This document shows, piece after piece, positions 45,883 through 54,780 of a DNA stretch of 64,000 nt. The notes below the pieces were generated by a model. That model saw only the letters and a program-made list of their open reading frames with translations, did not search any database and had not been told where the DNA came from. Numbering within the stretch: the first letter of the stretch is position 1; each line of letters begins with the position of its first letter. Where the stretch lies: positions 35,326 to 99,325 of IMG/VR virus record IMGVR_UViG_3300026518_000007. The stretch is one strand, 5' to 3'. Position numbers and translations under genes: made by a program. This DNA comes from a virus.

Positions 45883-46977
45883 ATGTTTAAATCTTTAATA
45901 TTATCAGATATACATTTAGGACACGATACTAATAAAACAGAGGATATTATTTTTAATTTAAGAAGATTCTTTAAAAAATATAAAAGCATTATTATTAAAC
46001 AGGACGCTATTATTATATCTGGTGATATTTATGATAAGTTACTATCAAGCGTATCGTACGATAATATTATAATTAATAAATGGCTAACTGAGTTAGTATT
46101 ATTCTGTAAGGATTATGGTATTAAATTAAGAATATTAGAAGGTACGCCCGGACATGACTGGAAACAGGTTAAGAATATATTTAATATCATTAATGATTTA
46201 AATATAGATATAGATATTAAGTATTTCGAAGAGTTAGATATAGAATATATGGAAGATAAAGGTATCTATATTCTCTATGTACCTGATGAATGGAAACCTA
46301 CTTCTAAAGAGATATTAACAGATGTACATAGAAAACTTTTAGAGTATAAAATTGATAAGGTAGATATAGCTATCATGCATGGGGCTTTTAGTTATCAGTT
46401 ACCTGTTAAATTAGAAGATACATTAGAGCCTGAAGATTATTTAAAAATAGTTAAAGGACCTATCGTTATAGGACACGTTCATAATAGGTCTTATTATAAA
46501 CGTATCGTAGTACCGGGTAGTTTCGATGCTCTTACACATAGCGATGATGATTTAGTCAAAGGCGGATTACTTATAACGTATGATAAAAATAAATTTACAT
46601 TTAAATATTTAGATAATGATAATGCTTTAACATTTAAAACATTTATATTAAAAGATAATGACATTAGAGAGGTAGATGATATATTAAAAAAACTTCCTAA
46701 AGATAAAAAACTTAATATAAGATTTAAAATAACTTCAGATATTAATTTAAATAGTAATTTATTAGAGTTAAAATCTAAATATCCTAATATAAAAATAAAA
46801 TTTGAGAAGAATAAAAAAGATAAAGAGAAAGTAGATGAGCCTAAAACATTTATTAAAAAAAGAATTAATTTAGATAAAAAAGAGATATTGAATTATGTTA
46901 ATGATAGAATAAGTAATGATACCGATATAGATGCTGAAATAGTATTAAAAGAGTTATATAAAGTACTAAATGATTAA
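45883..46977 (+). CDS. SbcD/Mre11-like metallophosphoesterase (nuclease)
   Basis: Calcineurin-like phosphoesterase of the DNA repair nuclease group (SbcD, Mre11, T4 gp47). Metal-binding motifs appear in order: SDIHLG (8-13, Asp9 and His11), GDIYD (47-51, Asp48), GTPGHD (87-92) where GNHD is usual, MHG (~166) and GHVH (~205). Such enzymes act as exo- and endonuclease on DNA ends together with an SbcC/Rad50-type ATPase. No SbcC-like gene is adjacent, so the partner must be elsewhere. ATG 45883 (MFKSLILSD) fits the family start; a frame extending 60 bases upstream does not. The last ~90 residues are a Lys-rich extension. Confidence 0.85.
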   Translation: MFKSLILSDIHLGHDTNKTEDIIFNLRRFFKKYKSIIIKQDAIIISGDIYDKLLSSVSYDNIIINKWLTELVLFCKDYGIKLRILEGTPGHDWKQVKNIFNIINDLNIDIDIKYFEELDIEYMEDKGIYILYVPDEWKPTSKEILTDVHRKLLEYKIDKVDIAIMHGAFSYQLPVKLEDTLEPEDYLKIVKGPIVIGHVHNRSYYKRIVVPGSFDALTHSDDDLVKGGLLITYDKNKFTFKYLDNDNALTFKTFILKDNDIREVDDILKKLPKDKKLNIRFKITSDINLNSNLLELKSKYPNIKIKFEKNKKDKEKVDEPKTFIKKRINLDKKEILNYVNDRISNDTDIDAEIVLKELYKVLND

Positions 46978-46994
46978 TTCCAATATTAGATATA

Positions 46995-47011
46995 CATATA
47001 TTACTAATATA
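46995..47011 (+). promoter_or_regulatory. class 1 promoter-like motif
   Basis: CATATATTACTAATATAG lies 47 bases before the 80-residue gene. The ATATG end is changed to ATATAG. No terminator is seen between it and the phosphoesterase gene. Confidence 0.55.
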
Positions 47012-47058
47012 GATACTAAGGTAGTATCAATAATTTAAAATAAATAAAGGATGTTATA

Positions 47059-47301
47059 ATGGAAAATGAGTATGAAATAAAACCAGTAGTAGAAACTGAA
47101 TACGAGTTTGTCAGTAGAGAATTAACTAAAGATAAGTTACATCTTATGGATTTAATATCGTTAGCAGTTATAGGCGAACGTTTTAAGCATAGTTATAAGA
47201 AGCAATATAGAAAGAATGTACTTAAATGGGATAAAGTTATAGATGATGATAAAATATTAGATTTCATATCTGAGATTAGTCCTATCATACGAGCAATGTG
47301 A
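47059..47301 (+). CDS. small hypothetical protein, 80 residues
   Basis: Not recognised. The first 20 residues are acidic, followed by two basic helices (LMDLISLAVIGERF, then HSYKKQYRKNVLKW) that could bind nucleic acid or protein. AAAGGA lies ~8 bases before the ATG and a class 1 motif drives the unit. One base separates its stop from the next start. Confidence 0.7.
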   Translation: MENEYEIKPVVETEYEFVSRELTKDKLHLMDLISLAVIGERFKHSYKKQYRKNVLKWDKVIDDDKILDFISEISPIIRAM

Positions 47302-47302
47302 T

Positions 47303-47539
47303 ATGGTTAAAGTACGTAACATAGATGAACTTGGTAATATGCTTCATGAGGGATTCTGTTCTGAATTTGTACATATGGAATATATGATTAAACAAGATAT
47401 TTTAATATGTAAAGATATGGATGGTAAGATAACCGCATCACCTCTAGTTGATGAGACTTATACTACTTTAATCCCATTAAAAAATATTAAAGAGTTAGTA
47501 GAGAATGGTTCTATCTATAAAAAACCATATATGTTTTAA
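47303..47539 (+). CDS. small hypothetical protein, 78 residues
   Basis: Not recognised. A small alpha/beta chain. There is no good ribosome binding site before the ATG, which lies one base after the upstream stop (ATGTGATATG), so translation probably depends on coupling to the 80-residue gene. It is followed by AAGGAAAGA and the 277-residue gene at 9 bases, in one unit. Confidence 0.7.
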   Translation: MVKVRNIDELGNMLHEGFCSEFVHMEYMIKQDILICKDMDGKITASPLVDETYTTLIPLKNIKELVENGSIYKKPYMF

Positions 47540-47548
47540 GGAAAGAAG

Positions 47549-48382
47549 ATGAGTACATTATTAGACACTGATGCTATATCTACTTTAGGTTGTAATATAG
47601 CCACAGGTATCATTTTAGAAAATATAGCCGATAAAGACATTAAAGGTAAAATCTATTATCTTAATATTAAAACACTATATCGTAATTATATTAATTGTTT
47701 ATCTGGTAAGACAGATGATAAAGTTAGACTGCTTAAAAATAAATCTTTACTTAATAAAGTATATGATGGATTTATAGAGGATACTAAAATAGTAGTAGAT
47801 GCTATTATTAATATGGGGATGGAGCCTGTTTTATATAATCCCGATTATAAAGAAGTAACTAAATTTTATAATAAGAGATATAATAACTTTAAGAGTTATG
47901 ATGATTTTACAGGAGTTAAGTATTTTATACTAATAACTGAAGAGAGAGCTATTTTTAAAGTCATGGAATTATTTAAAGGCGTTGTTAAAAAGACAACTCA
48001 TAAATTACCATATTTTAAAGATATGTTCATAACTTCACACATAGGTTTAGACTTACTTAATTACGTGAATAAGAGAGATGTGATTCTTTTAGAGAGTCAT
48101 ACCGGTGTGATGAAAAAATATGATATGTGGTATACTAAATATCACAAGATAGGTAAGTTACCTATGAATGTGTTTCCATTTACAGAGTTACTGTATGTTA
48201 TATTAGGGGATGATAATTTTATAAGGCCTCTAAATATCAAAATTAGAAAAGAGATACATAAAGTAGCTATAAATAATGGTTGGTATACTAGTATGGATGG
48301 TAAGAATATTATAAATCTTATTAGGAAGTATGATATTACATTAGGTAATGAGATTAAGAGTTTATTCAAAAGTTTTTACTAG
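47549..48382 (+). CDS. hypothetical protein, 277 residues
   Basis: Not recognised. An alpha/beta chain with a strand-helix pattern (AIINMGMEPVLYNPDYKEV, then YFILITEERAI) and a well-ordered C-terminal half (ITSHIGLDLLNYVN, then VILLESHTGVMKKY, then GWYTSMDGKNI). The general look is of a Rossmann-like or nuclease-like protein, but no catalytic residues can be assigned. AAGGAAAG precedes the ATG. It is the last of three genes behind the motif at 46995; a hairpin follows. Confidence 0.65.
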   Translation: MSTLLDTDAISTLGCNIATGIILENIADKDIKGKIYYLNIKTLYRNYINCLSGKTDDKVRLLKNKSLLNKVYDGFIEDTKIVVDAIINMGMEPVLYNPDYKEVTKFYNKRYNNFKSYDDFTGVKYFILITEERAIFKVMELFKGVVKKTTHKLPYFKDMFITSHIGLDLLNYVNKRDVILLESHTGVMKKYDMWYTKYHKIGKLPMNVFPFTELLYVILGDDNFIRPLNIKIRKEIHKVAINNGWYTSMDGKNIINLIRKYDITLGNEIKSLFKSFY

Positions 48383-48402
48383 GATGCTTAACGGCGTTCT
48401 AG
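48379..48402 (+). terminator. terminator-like hairpin
   Basis: CTAGGATGC pairs with the GCGTTCTAG side (9 bp, two wobble pairs), loop TTAAC, overlapping the stop codon. A T-run follows at 48415-48421. A second small hairpin (GTATCA/TGATAC) lies at 48425-48444. Confidence 0.55.
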
Positions 48403-48468
48403 TAATAATGAATAGTTTTTTACAGTATCAGTTTTTAGTGATACAGACATTAATAAAAGGAAAAAGTT

Positions 48469-49110
48469 ATGAATATAGATGTAGCATTAGCACAATTGGA
48501 TTTATTTAAAGAGGCTGGAGAAAGTGATTTCTTTAAATTTAAAATAGGTATATGGAATAGACATATGCGTATTTATATTAGCAAAGGTAACCAGAAGAAA
48601 GAAGTTAAAGATAAACTTTTATTTAATATGGTACTTATGCATAAGAATGCCAGAATGTTTGAGGAAGATTTTGAAACAGTTCTTAAGTCTAAAGAACCGA
48701 TAAGTCTCTCTTATGAGTTACTATCACCTACATGGGAAAATGATAAAATGGTTAAAGATGCTAAACAGTTAACCGGTAAGTTAGGTATAGCTAAAGCAAA
48801 AAATAAAGAAGGCGAGTTATTAAACATCTTATTCGTTATAACTCCTCAAAATGTTAAATATCTATTTCCGTTATTACCAACGCCGTATGTTAAGGTATTT
48901 AAAAATAATGTGGAAGTTACGGATAAAACACCGTTATCCAATAAATGGACATCTATGTATCATAAGACATTTAAAGCTGTTTTAGATTTAATACCTGAGG
49001 CATATAGTGAAGAAGTACCTATGGTGTATGAAAAGAAAACGTTACCTAAAGAAACCGTAGATAAGGGAGCAGTAACTAGAAGTAATACTAACGCACTAGA
49101 TAACGCATAA
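48469..49110 (+). CDS. hypothetical protein, 213 residues
   Basis: Not recognised. The first ~110 residues look beta-rich with aromatic and basic residues (FFKFKIGIWNRHMRIYISKG). A KYLFPLLPTPYVKVFKNN strand and a helix follow, and the last ~35 residues are a disordered Lys/Thr/Asn tail. The shape (beta core with a disordered tail) would suit a single-strand DNA binding protein, but no diagnostic motif is visible and the tail is not acidic. AAAAGGA precedes the ATG, 22 bases before the next gene. Confidence 0.6.
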   Translation: MNIDVALAQLDLFKEAGESDFFKFKIGIWNRHMRIYISKGNQKKEVKDKLLFNMVLMHKNARMFEEDFETVLKSKEPISLSYELLSPTWENDKMVKDAKQLTGKLGIAKAKNKEGELLNILFVITPQNVKYLFPLLPTPYVKVFKNNVEVTDKTPLSNKWTSMYHKTFKAVLDLIPEAYSEEVPMVYEKKTLPKETVDKGAVTRSNTNALDNA

Positions 49111-49131
49111 AAAATAAATAAAGGAAGATTT

Positions 49132-50679
49132 ATGAATGAGACCAAAGTAGGAATGCTTTCAGTTACTAACGTATATTCAGATACAACAGTATTAGCCACT
49201 TATAATAAAGAGGTTTTAGATTTTACTATAGAATCTATTATAAACAGAAGACTTAGAGATGAAGTATCACCACAAAAGATGTTTACTATACTTAATGCAT
49301 TTTTAAATTTTAAAGGCGAAGAGTTTAAAAGTAAATATTTTAACTTACTTAAAGTAGGTAAGAATACTATCCTACTAGAAGCTACGAAACGTGATGTATA
49401 TCCGCTACCGTTAAAAATAGTACATGATGTATTAGATATGTTTGATTTTGAAGAGATTAAAACATTCTTACGTAATACTAACTATATTAAGATACCCTCT
49501 AAATTATTAGACGTATATGATGCGTCTATAGAGATAGATGAGAGGGGTTCTAGGGAACAGACGTATCTTAAAGATGAGTATGTAGAACTTATAGCGCTTA
49601 TAACTATGCTTAAAAGTACTACAGGACTCATAGGCGAATATGCCGCTATTAAAGATACTGTTCTTAGTAAGAACCCATATAAGGAGTATATGTTACTTAC
49701 ATTCTATACTACCCATCCGATATGGAAAAATCCTGCATTTGTTAAGATGGTAGATTCTGTTAAGAAACTTATAAATAGATTATTTAACGATGCAGAAAAT
49801 ACAGCTATCCGTATCATAGAGAAAACTATTTCTAGAGATAGTTTACCATTATATATTACATCATTAGTAGTTATACAAAAACTATTAGTTAATAATGAAC
49901 TAGATGATAATGACCTTAAGCATACTATAACTAAGATATATAGTTTTTCTACTAATAATCTTAAGTTTAAAGATAGTTCTAGTAAGTATAAGATTAAACA
50001 TCTATCTAGCGCAGATGACGGGGGAGCTGAACAAGAATCAGCTATGGAAAGTTATAGAGTAGGTACTAAATTAACTCCTGGTATTTTAGAAGAGTATCGT
50101 AATGTTTTTAGAGACCCGTATAGGGTAGCTAAACAGTTAGGCATCAAAGCTAATAGAAAACAAATATCATTAGTTTTAGATAACTTTAATAGACTTAAAG
50201 AACCATTACCTATAGAAGAAGCTATTTATGTAGTAAGTTGGCTCTATAAAGATATAACTGACCCTAGAAGTTTTGATTATCTATTAATAGATGAACTCAT
50301 CAATGCTATGGCTATAGGATATTTATATCTTAATGAAAATGGTTATGAAGATATAGCTGCGATTATTAGTAGCTTTAGTAGTACTGAGAGTACATTTAAG
50401 TTAAACTTCTCACTTAGAAATAAGTTAGATAATGAACTTAGGAATGGACTTATAGATATCTTCAAATATGAAAGAGCTATTAAATCGGCAGGTGAAGTAA
50501 AAGTAACTAGTTATATAGAAGATATAGTTAGTGTATTTAGTAAAAGTTTAATGAAGTATAACTTAATCAGTGTTCTGGACGATGAGCTTCTTTTAGATAA
50601 TAATAGAAGCGTTAAGGTTACTGAGAATATTAAAAATAGATTATCATCTCTTATAATATTCATCAATACTGATATCTAA
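49132..50679 (+). CDS. hypothetical protein, 515 residues
   Basis: Not recognised. Mostly helical; there is a charged, flexible segment around 283-310 (SSADDGGAEQESAME region) between two helical halves. No catalytic motif is seen. AAAGGA precedes the ATG, 22 bases behind the 213-residue gene. The next gene is preceded by a class 1 promoter motif within 60 bases. The neighbouring genes do not reveal its job: it could be a virion protein or an accessory subunit of a phage machine. Confidence 0.65.
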   Translation: MNETKVGMLSVTNVYSDTTVLATYNKEVLDFTIESIINRRLRDEVSPQKMFTILNAFLNFKGEEFKSKYFNLLKVGKNTILLEATKRDVYPLPLKIVHDVLDMFDFEEIKTFLRNTNYIKIPSKLLDVYDASIEIDERGSREQTYLKDEYVELIALITMLKSTTGLIGEYAAIKDTVLSKNPYKEYMLLTFYTTHPIWKNPAFVKMVDSVKKLINRLFNDAENTAIRIIEKTISRDSLPLYITSLVVIQKLLVNNELDDNDLKHTITKIYSFSTNNLKFKDSSSKYKIKHLSSADDGGAEQESAMESYRVGTKLTPGILEEYRNVFRDPYRVAKQLGIKANRKQISLVLDNFNRLKEPLPIEEAIYVVSWLYKDITDPRSFDYLLIDELINAMAIGYLYLNENGYEDIAAIISSFSSTESTFKLNFSLRNKLDNELRNGLIDIFKYERAIKSAGEVKVTSYIEDIVSVFSKSLMKYNLISVLDDELLLDNNRSVKVTENIKNRLSSLIIFINTDI

Positions 50680-50690
50680 TTAAAATTAGT

Positions 50691-50707
50691 TATATATCAT
50701 TAATATG
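50691..50707 (+). promoter_or_regulatory. class 1 promoter-like motif
   Basis: TATATATCATTAATATG (one change from the most common form) lies 29 bases before the 500-residue gene. No terminator is seen in front. Confidence 0.55.
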
Positions 50708-50736
50708 TTAAACATAATTTAAATAAAGGAAAAGAT

Positions 50737-52239
50737 ATGAATGGACGTTATAATACAAGTACTCCTGAGAAAAGAAGAGTTATCACTAAACTGGTGTTAG
50801 CTGAATCACAGGGGTATAAAGACCAATGGGTTAGACCATATGAAGTAAATGCTACTTTTGAGGATTTAAATAAAGTAGAGAACAGCATTATGAAAAGTAT
50901 GGAGTTAGGTAATACTAAAGTAGCAGGAAGTGTATTATCATCTCTTAACCCTAACATATTAACACCATCTGCTATGGTAGGTGGTAGAGCGGATATTGTT
51001 AACGGATGGGGCGAAAAGAGATTTAAGTTTACACTCATTATAGAGTTCGCATATGCAGGCTCTAATAGCAGCATCATTAATTATGTACAGGGTTATACTA
51101 ATTACCTAGGTATTAGTTTACAAGGTACTTTAGACCCAGAAATGGTATTTTATACTAATAGTGTAAATGTACTAAGAAGAACATTTGACGCTAATACAGG
51201 ACAAACAACAGTCGTACCTATAGAGACTCTTAACATCGCTAAAGATGATAATGCAGGGCAAAGCGTTTTAAATACAAATAAGTTAGCTAGACCGGATGAT
51301 TTATTAGCTGGTATAAGTAGACTTAAAGATACTGAAAATGATTATATGGTTATATCAGATATAGGTAGCTTAAAGGATGCTAATGTTGTTGATAAAACAA
51401 CGTTATTACCTACGACGCATATAGCTAAGACATTAGAGTCTGCTATTAATAATAGATTAACATCTAGCGCATTTTCAGAAGCTACTAACATTATGGATAG
51501 TATGACCGCTGATTTAATATCGCCTGCTATTGAGAATATAGATTTCTTTAAATTATTAACAGTATTAAAAGGTTTCTCTACAACTACTTTTACTACTAAC
51601 GATTTAAAATTTATAGACCCAACATTAGACGGTAGTAATCGCATAGCTACATTTACTGGTTTAGGTAATGGTAGGGTAGATTTACCACCTGTTTTACAAT
51701 CGTCAGAGAGTGCTGAAACTTTTAATGCTGATTGGGAAACTAGAATGGCAGTTATTATACATGAAGGCGTATCGGCTATTATGGGTGAGTCATTATTAAA
51801 CGATGTCTCTTTTACTATAACAAATGAATCAGGTGCTATTGCATATAGTCCTCTAAGTGAATTTAAATCATATATAGAAGGACTTAATCTCATAGCACAG
51901 TTTGAGAAATTTATGACATTATTTATAAGTAGGGTATGGCCTACTATCTCTAATAATAATATGTCATTAGTTAAATTATTAGTAGCGGTACAAACTGAAG
52001 CGGATACTGTTATAAATATATCATTAGATAATAGACCCGCTGTTAATTATGTATTACCTACATTCGCTAATAGCAAAACATTACCTATCATTATGGATAA
52101 TAGTAAATTAGATATCATGATAGAGGATTACGGTAGTATAGTAGATACTGCTTTAGAAGCGTCTACGCAGATGATGCAACGCTTTGGTAATAGTATATTT
52201 ACAGGCAATGAAACACAACACCCGCAATACATGGGTTAA
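50737..52239 (+). CDS. probable virion structural protein, 500 residues
   Basis: No family recognised with certainty. The segment around residues 95-150 (TLIIEFAYAG, then YVQGYTNYLGIS, then LDPEMVFYTNSVNVLRR) is a beta-rich pattern with a well-kept look, in the style of structural proteins of giant phages. It has its own class 1 promoter motif and AAAGGA, and is followed at 15 bases by the 469-residue gene. A major-structure role (tail tube, sheath or head shell) is possible but not shown. Confidence 0.55.
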   Translation: MNGRYNTSTPEKRRVITKLVLAESQGYKDQWVRPYEVNATFEDLNKVENSIMKSMELGNTKVAGSVLSSLNPNILTPSAMVGGRADIVNGWGEKRFKFTLIIEFAYAGSNSSIINYVQGYTNYLGISLQGTLDPEMVFYTNSVNVLRRTFDANTGQTTVVPIETLNIAKDDNAGQSVLNTNKLARPDDLLAGISRLKDTENDYMVISDIGSLKDANVVDKTTLLPTTHIAKTLESAINNRLTSSAFSEATNIMDSMTADLISPAIENIDFFKLLTVLKGFSTTTFTTNDLKFIDPTLDGSNRIATFTGLGNGRVDLPPVLQSSESAETFNADWETRMAVIIHEGVSAIMGESLLNDVSFTITNESGAIAYSPLSEFKSYIEGLNLIAQFEKFMTLFISRVWPTISNNNMSLVKLLVAVQTEADTVINISLDNRPAVNYVLPTFANSKTLPIIMDNSKLDIMIEDYGSIVDTALEASTQMMQRFGNSIFTGNETQHPQYMG

Positions 52240-52254
52240 ACAAAGGATGCAAGT

Positions 52255-53664
52255 ATGAGTGAATTGGTTAAGTTTTATAAATCTCTATTAGAGATGTTAG
52301 GATTGGTAGTTGATAAAAATGGACAAGTGTTCATTAAGATGTCTGAAAGTAATTATCCAGTTAGCGTAGATGGACTTAATCTCTATCTACCTACTGACGA
52401 TAACATTAAAACATCTATGGAAATAGTAGATGGAGAACCCAAGGTAGTTAAAGCTCTATTTAATCCATTCGATGAGTCTGGTATAAAAGGAGCTAATAAA
52501 ACATTCGCTAAGCTTAAGCAAATCATAGAGCTTAAATTAACTGGTGTATTCTATCAGTTAGGTGAAACATTATTATCACTTATCGTTAATGAAAATGATA
52601 GTTCTAGTAATATAGGTATTATCAAATTTGTATCTACAGTTAACAAGTATAAGAGTTCTTCTAAAACTATTAAGATAGATGAGAAGAGTATCAAAAACTG
52701 GGTTAGCTTATATGAACATATTACTAGTAACGGTATGAGACCTAAGTATATAGAGACCCTTATTAAAAGAGGGAATAAAGGTGGTACTATAGATAATATT
52801 AAGTATAATCGTATAGGCGTTATAACATTCCCATTCTTAGAACAACTTAAGCCTATTAAAGCTAATAAAGAGAAATTCTTAGATGTTAAATTACGTAGTG
52901 GCGATGTCACTGTATTTACAGCTCTCTTTGAGTTCATCTTTGGAGATAGTGATAAATTAATAGATGGTTTAAGTTTCGGTAGCCTTAATAAACTAGCGCC
53001 ATCTTCACATGTGTTATTAATAATGTATAATACTATTTATGAGAAGTTAAATACATTCTTAGAAGCTTTACGTGATAGTGAAATAGATGATGAGACTAAA
53101 GAGCATTTGGAGTTGAAAAAACTACCTATAGATATAAGTAACTTAGGTGACTTTATAGATAGTATGGAGCAAGAGATTAAACGTATTCCTAAAGAGAATG
53201 AATTAGTCTCTAATACAACTGTTAATAGTGCTCCTACTACTAATGTTGTAAGAGCTACTACTAATGCTACTAAAGGTGGTAGTTTCTGGGATAAAGTAAC
53301 TGAACAATCTAATCCAGCTGTAGCTGCCGCTATGACTGCACCTCAACCCACGGTTACCCCATATGGTAATACTGTTACAACTGGTACATATATGACTCCT
53401 CCTGAACAGATGAATAATGCTCCTATGGTAGGACAACCGGCCACTATAGTTGGTACGCAGATGGCTACCACTGTAGCTAACGCAATGCCTATGAACAGTG
53501 GTATGGCTATCATACCTAACAGCGGTTCTATAGCACAAATGGTACAAAGTGACCCATGGGAAACACCGCAACCGCAAGGTACTATGTTAGGAAATATTAA
53601 TCCATATGGACAACCTATGCAAATGCAACCGCAGGCGCAAATGTCTTCTTGGGATAAGTTTTAA
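52255..53664 (+). CDS. hypothetical protein with a disordered Pro/Gln/Met tail, 469 residues
   Basis: Residues 1-310 form an alpha/beta, Lys-rich body (unrecognised). Residues ~315-469 are low-complexity, rich in Pro, Gln, Thr, Met, Asn and Gly, and end SSWDKF. A similar GSFWDK lies at ~342 at the start of the tail, so the tail may begin and end with the same Trp-Asp-Lys motif, like a short linear binding peptide. AAAGGA precedes the ATG. It is second in the unit driven from 50691 and is closed by a good terminator. Function unknown. Confidence 0.65.
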   Translation: MSELVKFYKSLLEMLGLVVDKNGQVFIKMSESNYPVSVDGLNLYLPTDDNIKTSMEIVDGEPKVVKALFNPFDESGIKGANKTFAKLKQIIELKLTGVFYQLGETLLSLIVNENDSSSNIGIIKFVSTVNKYKSSSKTIKIDEKSIKNWVSLYEHITSNGMRPKYIETLIKRGNKGGTIDNIKYNRIGVITFPFLEQLKPIKANKEKFLDVKLRSGDVTVFTALFEFIFGDSDKLIDGLSFGSLNKLAPSSHVLLIMYNTIYEKLNTFLEALRDSEIDDETKEHLELKKLPIDISNLGDFIDSMEQEIKRIPKENELVSNTTVNSAPTTNVVRATTNATKGGSFWDKVTEQSNPAVAAAMTAPQPTVTPYGNTVTTGTYMTPPEQMNNAPMVGQPATIVGTQMATTVANAMPMNSGMAIIPNSGSIAQMVQSDPWETPQPQGTMLGNINPYGQPMQMQPQAQMSSWDKF

Positions 53665-53671
53665 TATAATT

Positions 53672-53694
53672 AGTATAGGCTTAACACCTATACT
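53672..53694 (+). terminator. terminator after the 469-residue gene
   Basis: Stem AGTATAGG/CCTATACT (53672-53679 with 53687-53694), 7-base loop, followed by a long T-run at 53700-53708. Confidence 0.85.
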
Positions 53695-53720
53695 GATTAT
53701 TTTTTTTTAAGGAGTTTAAA

Positions 53721-54035
53721 ATGGATATATTAAATTTAATGGATGAAGATGGTTTAGGAATAGATGCTGAAACCATACACTTTTGGGAGTCTACGGTAGG
53801 TTCGCCTATTGTTACTGATAATTTAAATATAATTGATATAGAACCATCAGTAGGTATCCAATATAAAAACAATTTATATGGATTATTACATAATATATAT
53901 AATATACCTAATGAGGCGTATTATATAAATATGAGAATTAACAATTTTAAAAGTAGTTTGGAATATAATGGAGAGCTTAAACTTAGAGTAGTTAATCCGG
54001 ATATAATAGAAGATATAATAGGATTTAAAAAATAA
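53721..54035 (+). CDS. small hypothetical protein, 104 residues
   Basis: Not recognised. Acidic N-terminal half, then beta-looking Tyr/Asn-rich segments. AAGGAG precedes the ATG directly behind the T-run of the previous terminator, with little room for a promoter, so read-through is likely. It ends at a bidirectional hairpin facing the coiled-coil membrane protein. Confidence 0.65.
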   Translation: MDILNLMDEDGLGIDAETIHFWESTVGSPIVTDNLNIIDIEPSVGIQYKNNLYGLLHNIYNIPNEAYYINMRINNFKSSLEYNGELKLRVVNPDIIEDIIGFKK

Positions 54036-54041
54036 TAGATG

Positions 54042-54071
54042 TAACTATATGACATAATAGTCATATAGTTA
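54042..54071. terminator. bidirectional terminator between convergent genes
   Basis: Perfect 12-bp stem (54042-54053 with 54060-54071), loop ATAATA, between the genes ending at 54035 and 54069. Confidence 0.8.
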
Positions 54072-54740
54072 TTTCTTATGTTTTAATTTCATTAATTTAT
54101 TCTCAGCATTTCTTATTAATCTATTTTGTATAACGTTATCTTCTTTTAGTCTATTTACTGTTTCTAATAGATTTTTCATTTCATATTTATTAAAGTTTTC
54201 TATATCAGTTATTAAGGTCATTAATTTAAGGTGTAAATCGTTATAAAGTTTATTAGTTTCATTTAAGTCAACTCTTAGTTCATCTATTTTCTTAAATATA
54301 GTACTAGTAACACTTTTAACTTCAATACTGGTATCGTGTATTTTCTTCTCTATAATGTTAGTTATATCTATATTTATTTTTTCTAATGTCATTTCCAGTT
54401 TATTAGTTTTAATATCTGTATTCTTTTTAAATTCTCCTATTTCGTCGTTAAATCTTCTTACTAAATCATTTATTATTTTTTCATTATTAGTTTTAATATC
54501 TTGTAACTCTTTATTAACGTCTTGCTTAATTTCTTTAATATCTGTTTCTCTTTTGGAAATAGCTCCTTCAATCATACTAGTGTTAGTTACTACGTTTAAT
54601 GCTATTTTATCTATCCTGTTCTTAAGTGCAAAATATGTACTAACTATACTTACTACTAATAATACTATATTTCCCACTGTTCCTAATTCTAATCCAGTTT
54701 TACTATTAATAGCGGCTTGATGTATCATAGTTGGGTCCAT
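54069..54740 (-). CDS. membrane-anchored coiled-coil protein, 223 residues
   Basis: One membrane helix (residues ~23-40, TVGNIVLLVVSIVSTYFA) near the N terminus is followed by an almost unbroken charged coiled coil (50-200) ending in a basic Lys/His tail. No signal cleavage site is visible. AAGGAG lies before the ATG. The form (short N-terminus, one TM, long coiled coil) fits a membrane-tethered rod such as a spanin-like, virion-anchoring or intracellular scaffold protein; nothing fixes which. It is a single-gene minus-strand unit, divergent from the RNA polymerase beta gene. Confidence 0.7.
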   Translation of the reverse strand: MDPTMIHQAAINSKTGLELGTVGNIVLLVVSIVSTYFALKNRIDKIALNVVTNTSMIEGAISKRETDIKEIKQDVNKELQDIKTNNEKIINDLVRRFNDEIGEFKKNTDIKTNKLEMTLEKINIDITNIIEKKIHDTSIEVKSVTSTIFKKIDELRVDLNETNKLYNDLHLKLMTLITDIENFNKYEMKNLLETVNRLKEDNVIQNRLIRNAENKLMKLKHKK

Positions 54741-54780
54741 ACTGTTCTCCTTTTTTTTCTTAATTGGAATAGTTTTTCTC

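Noticed and set aside
53203-53577. 124-residue minus-strand frame rich in Ser, His and Arg
   Set aside because: It is antisense to the repetitive Pro/Gln/Met tail of the 469-residue protein; its odd composition follows from that tail.
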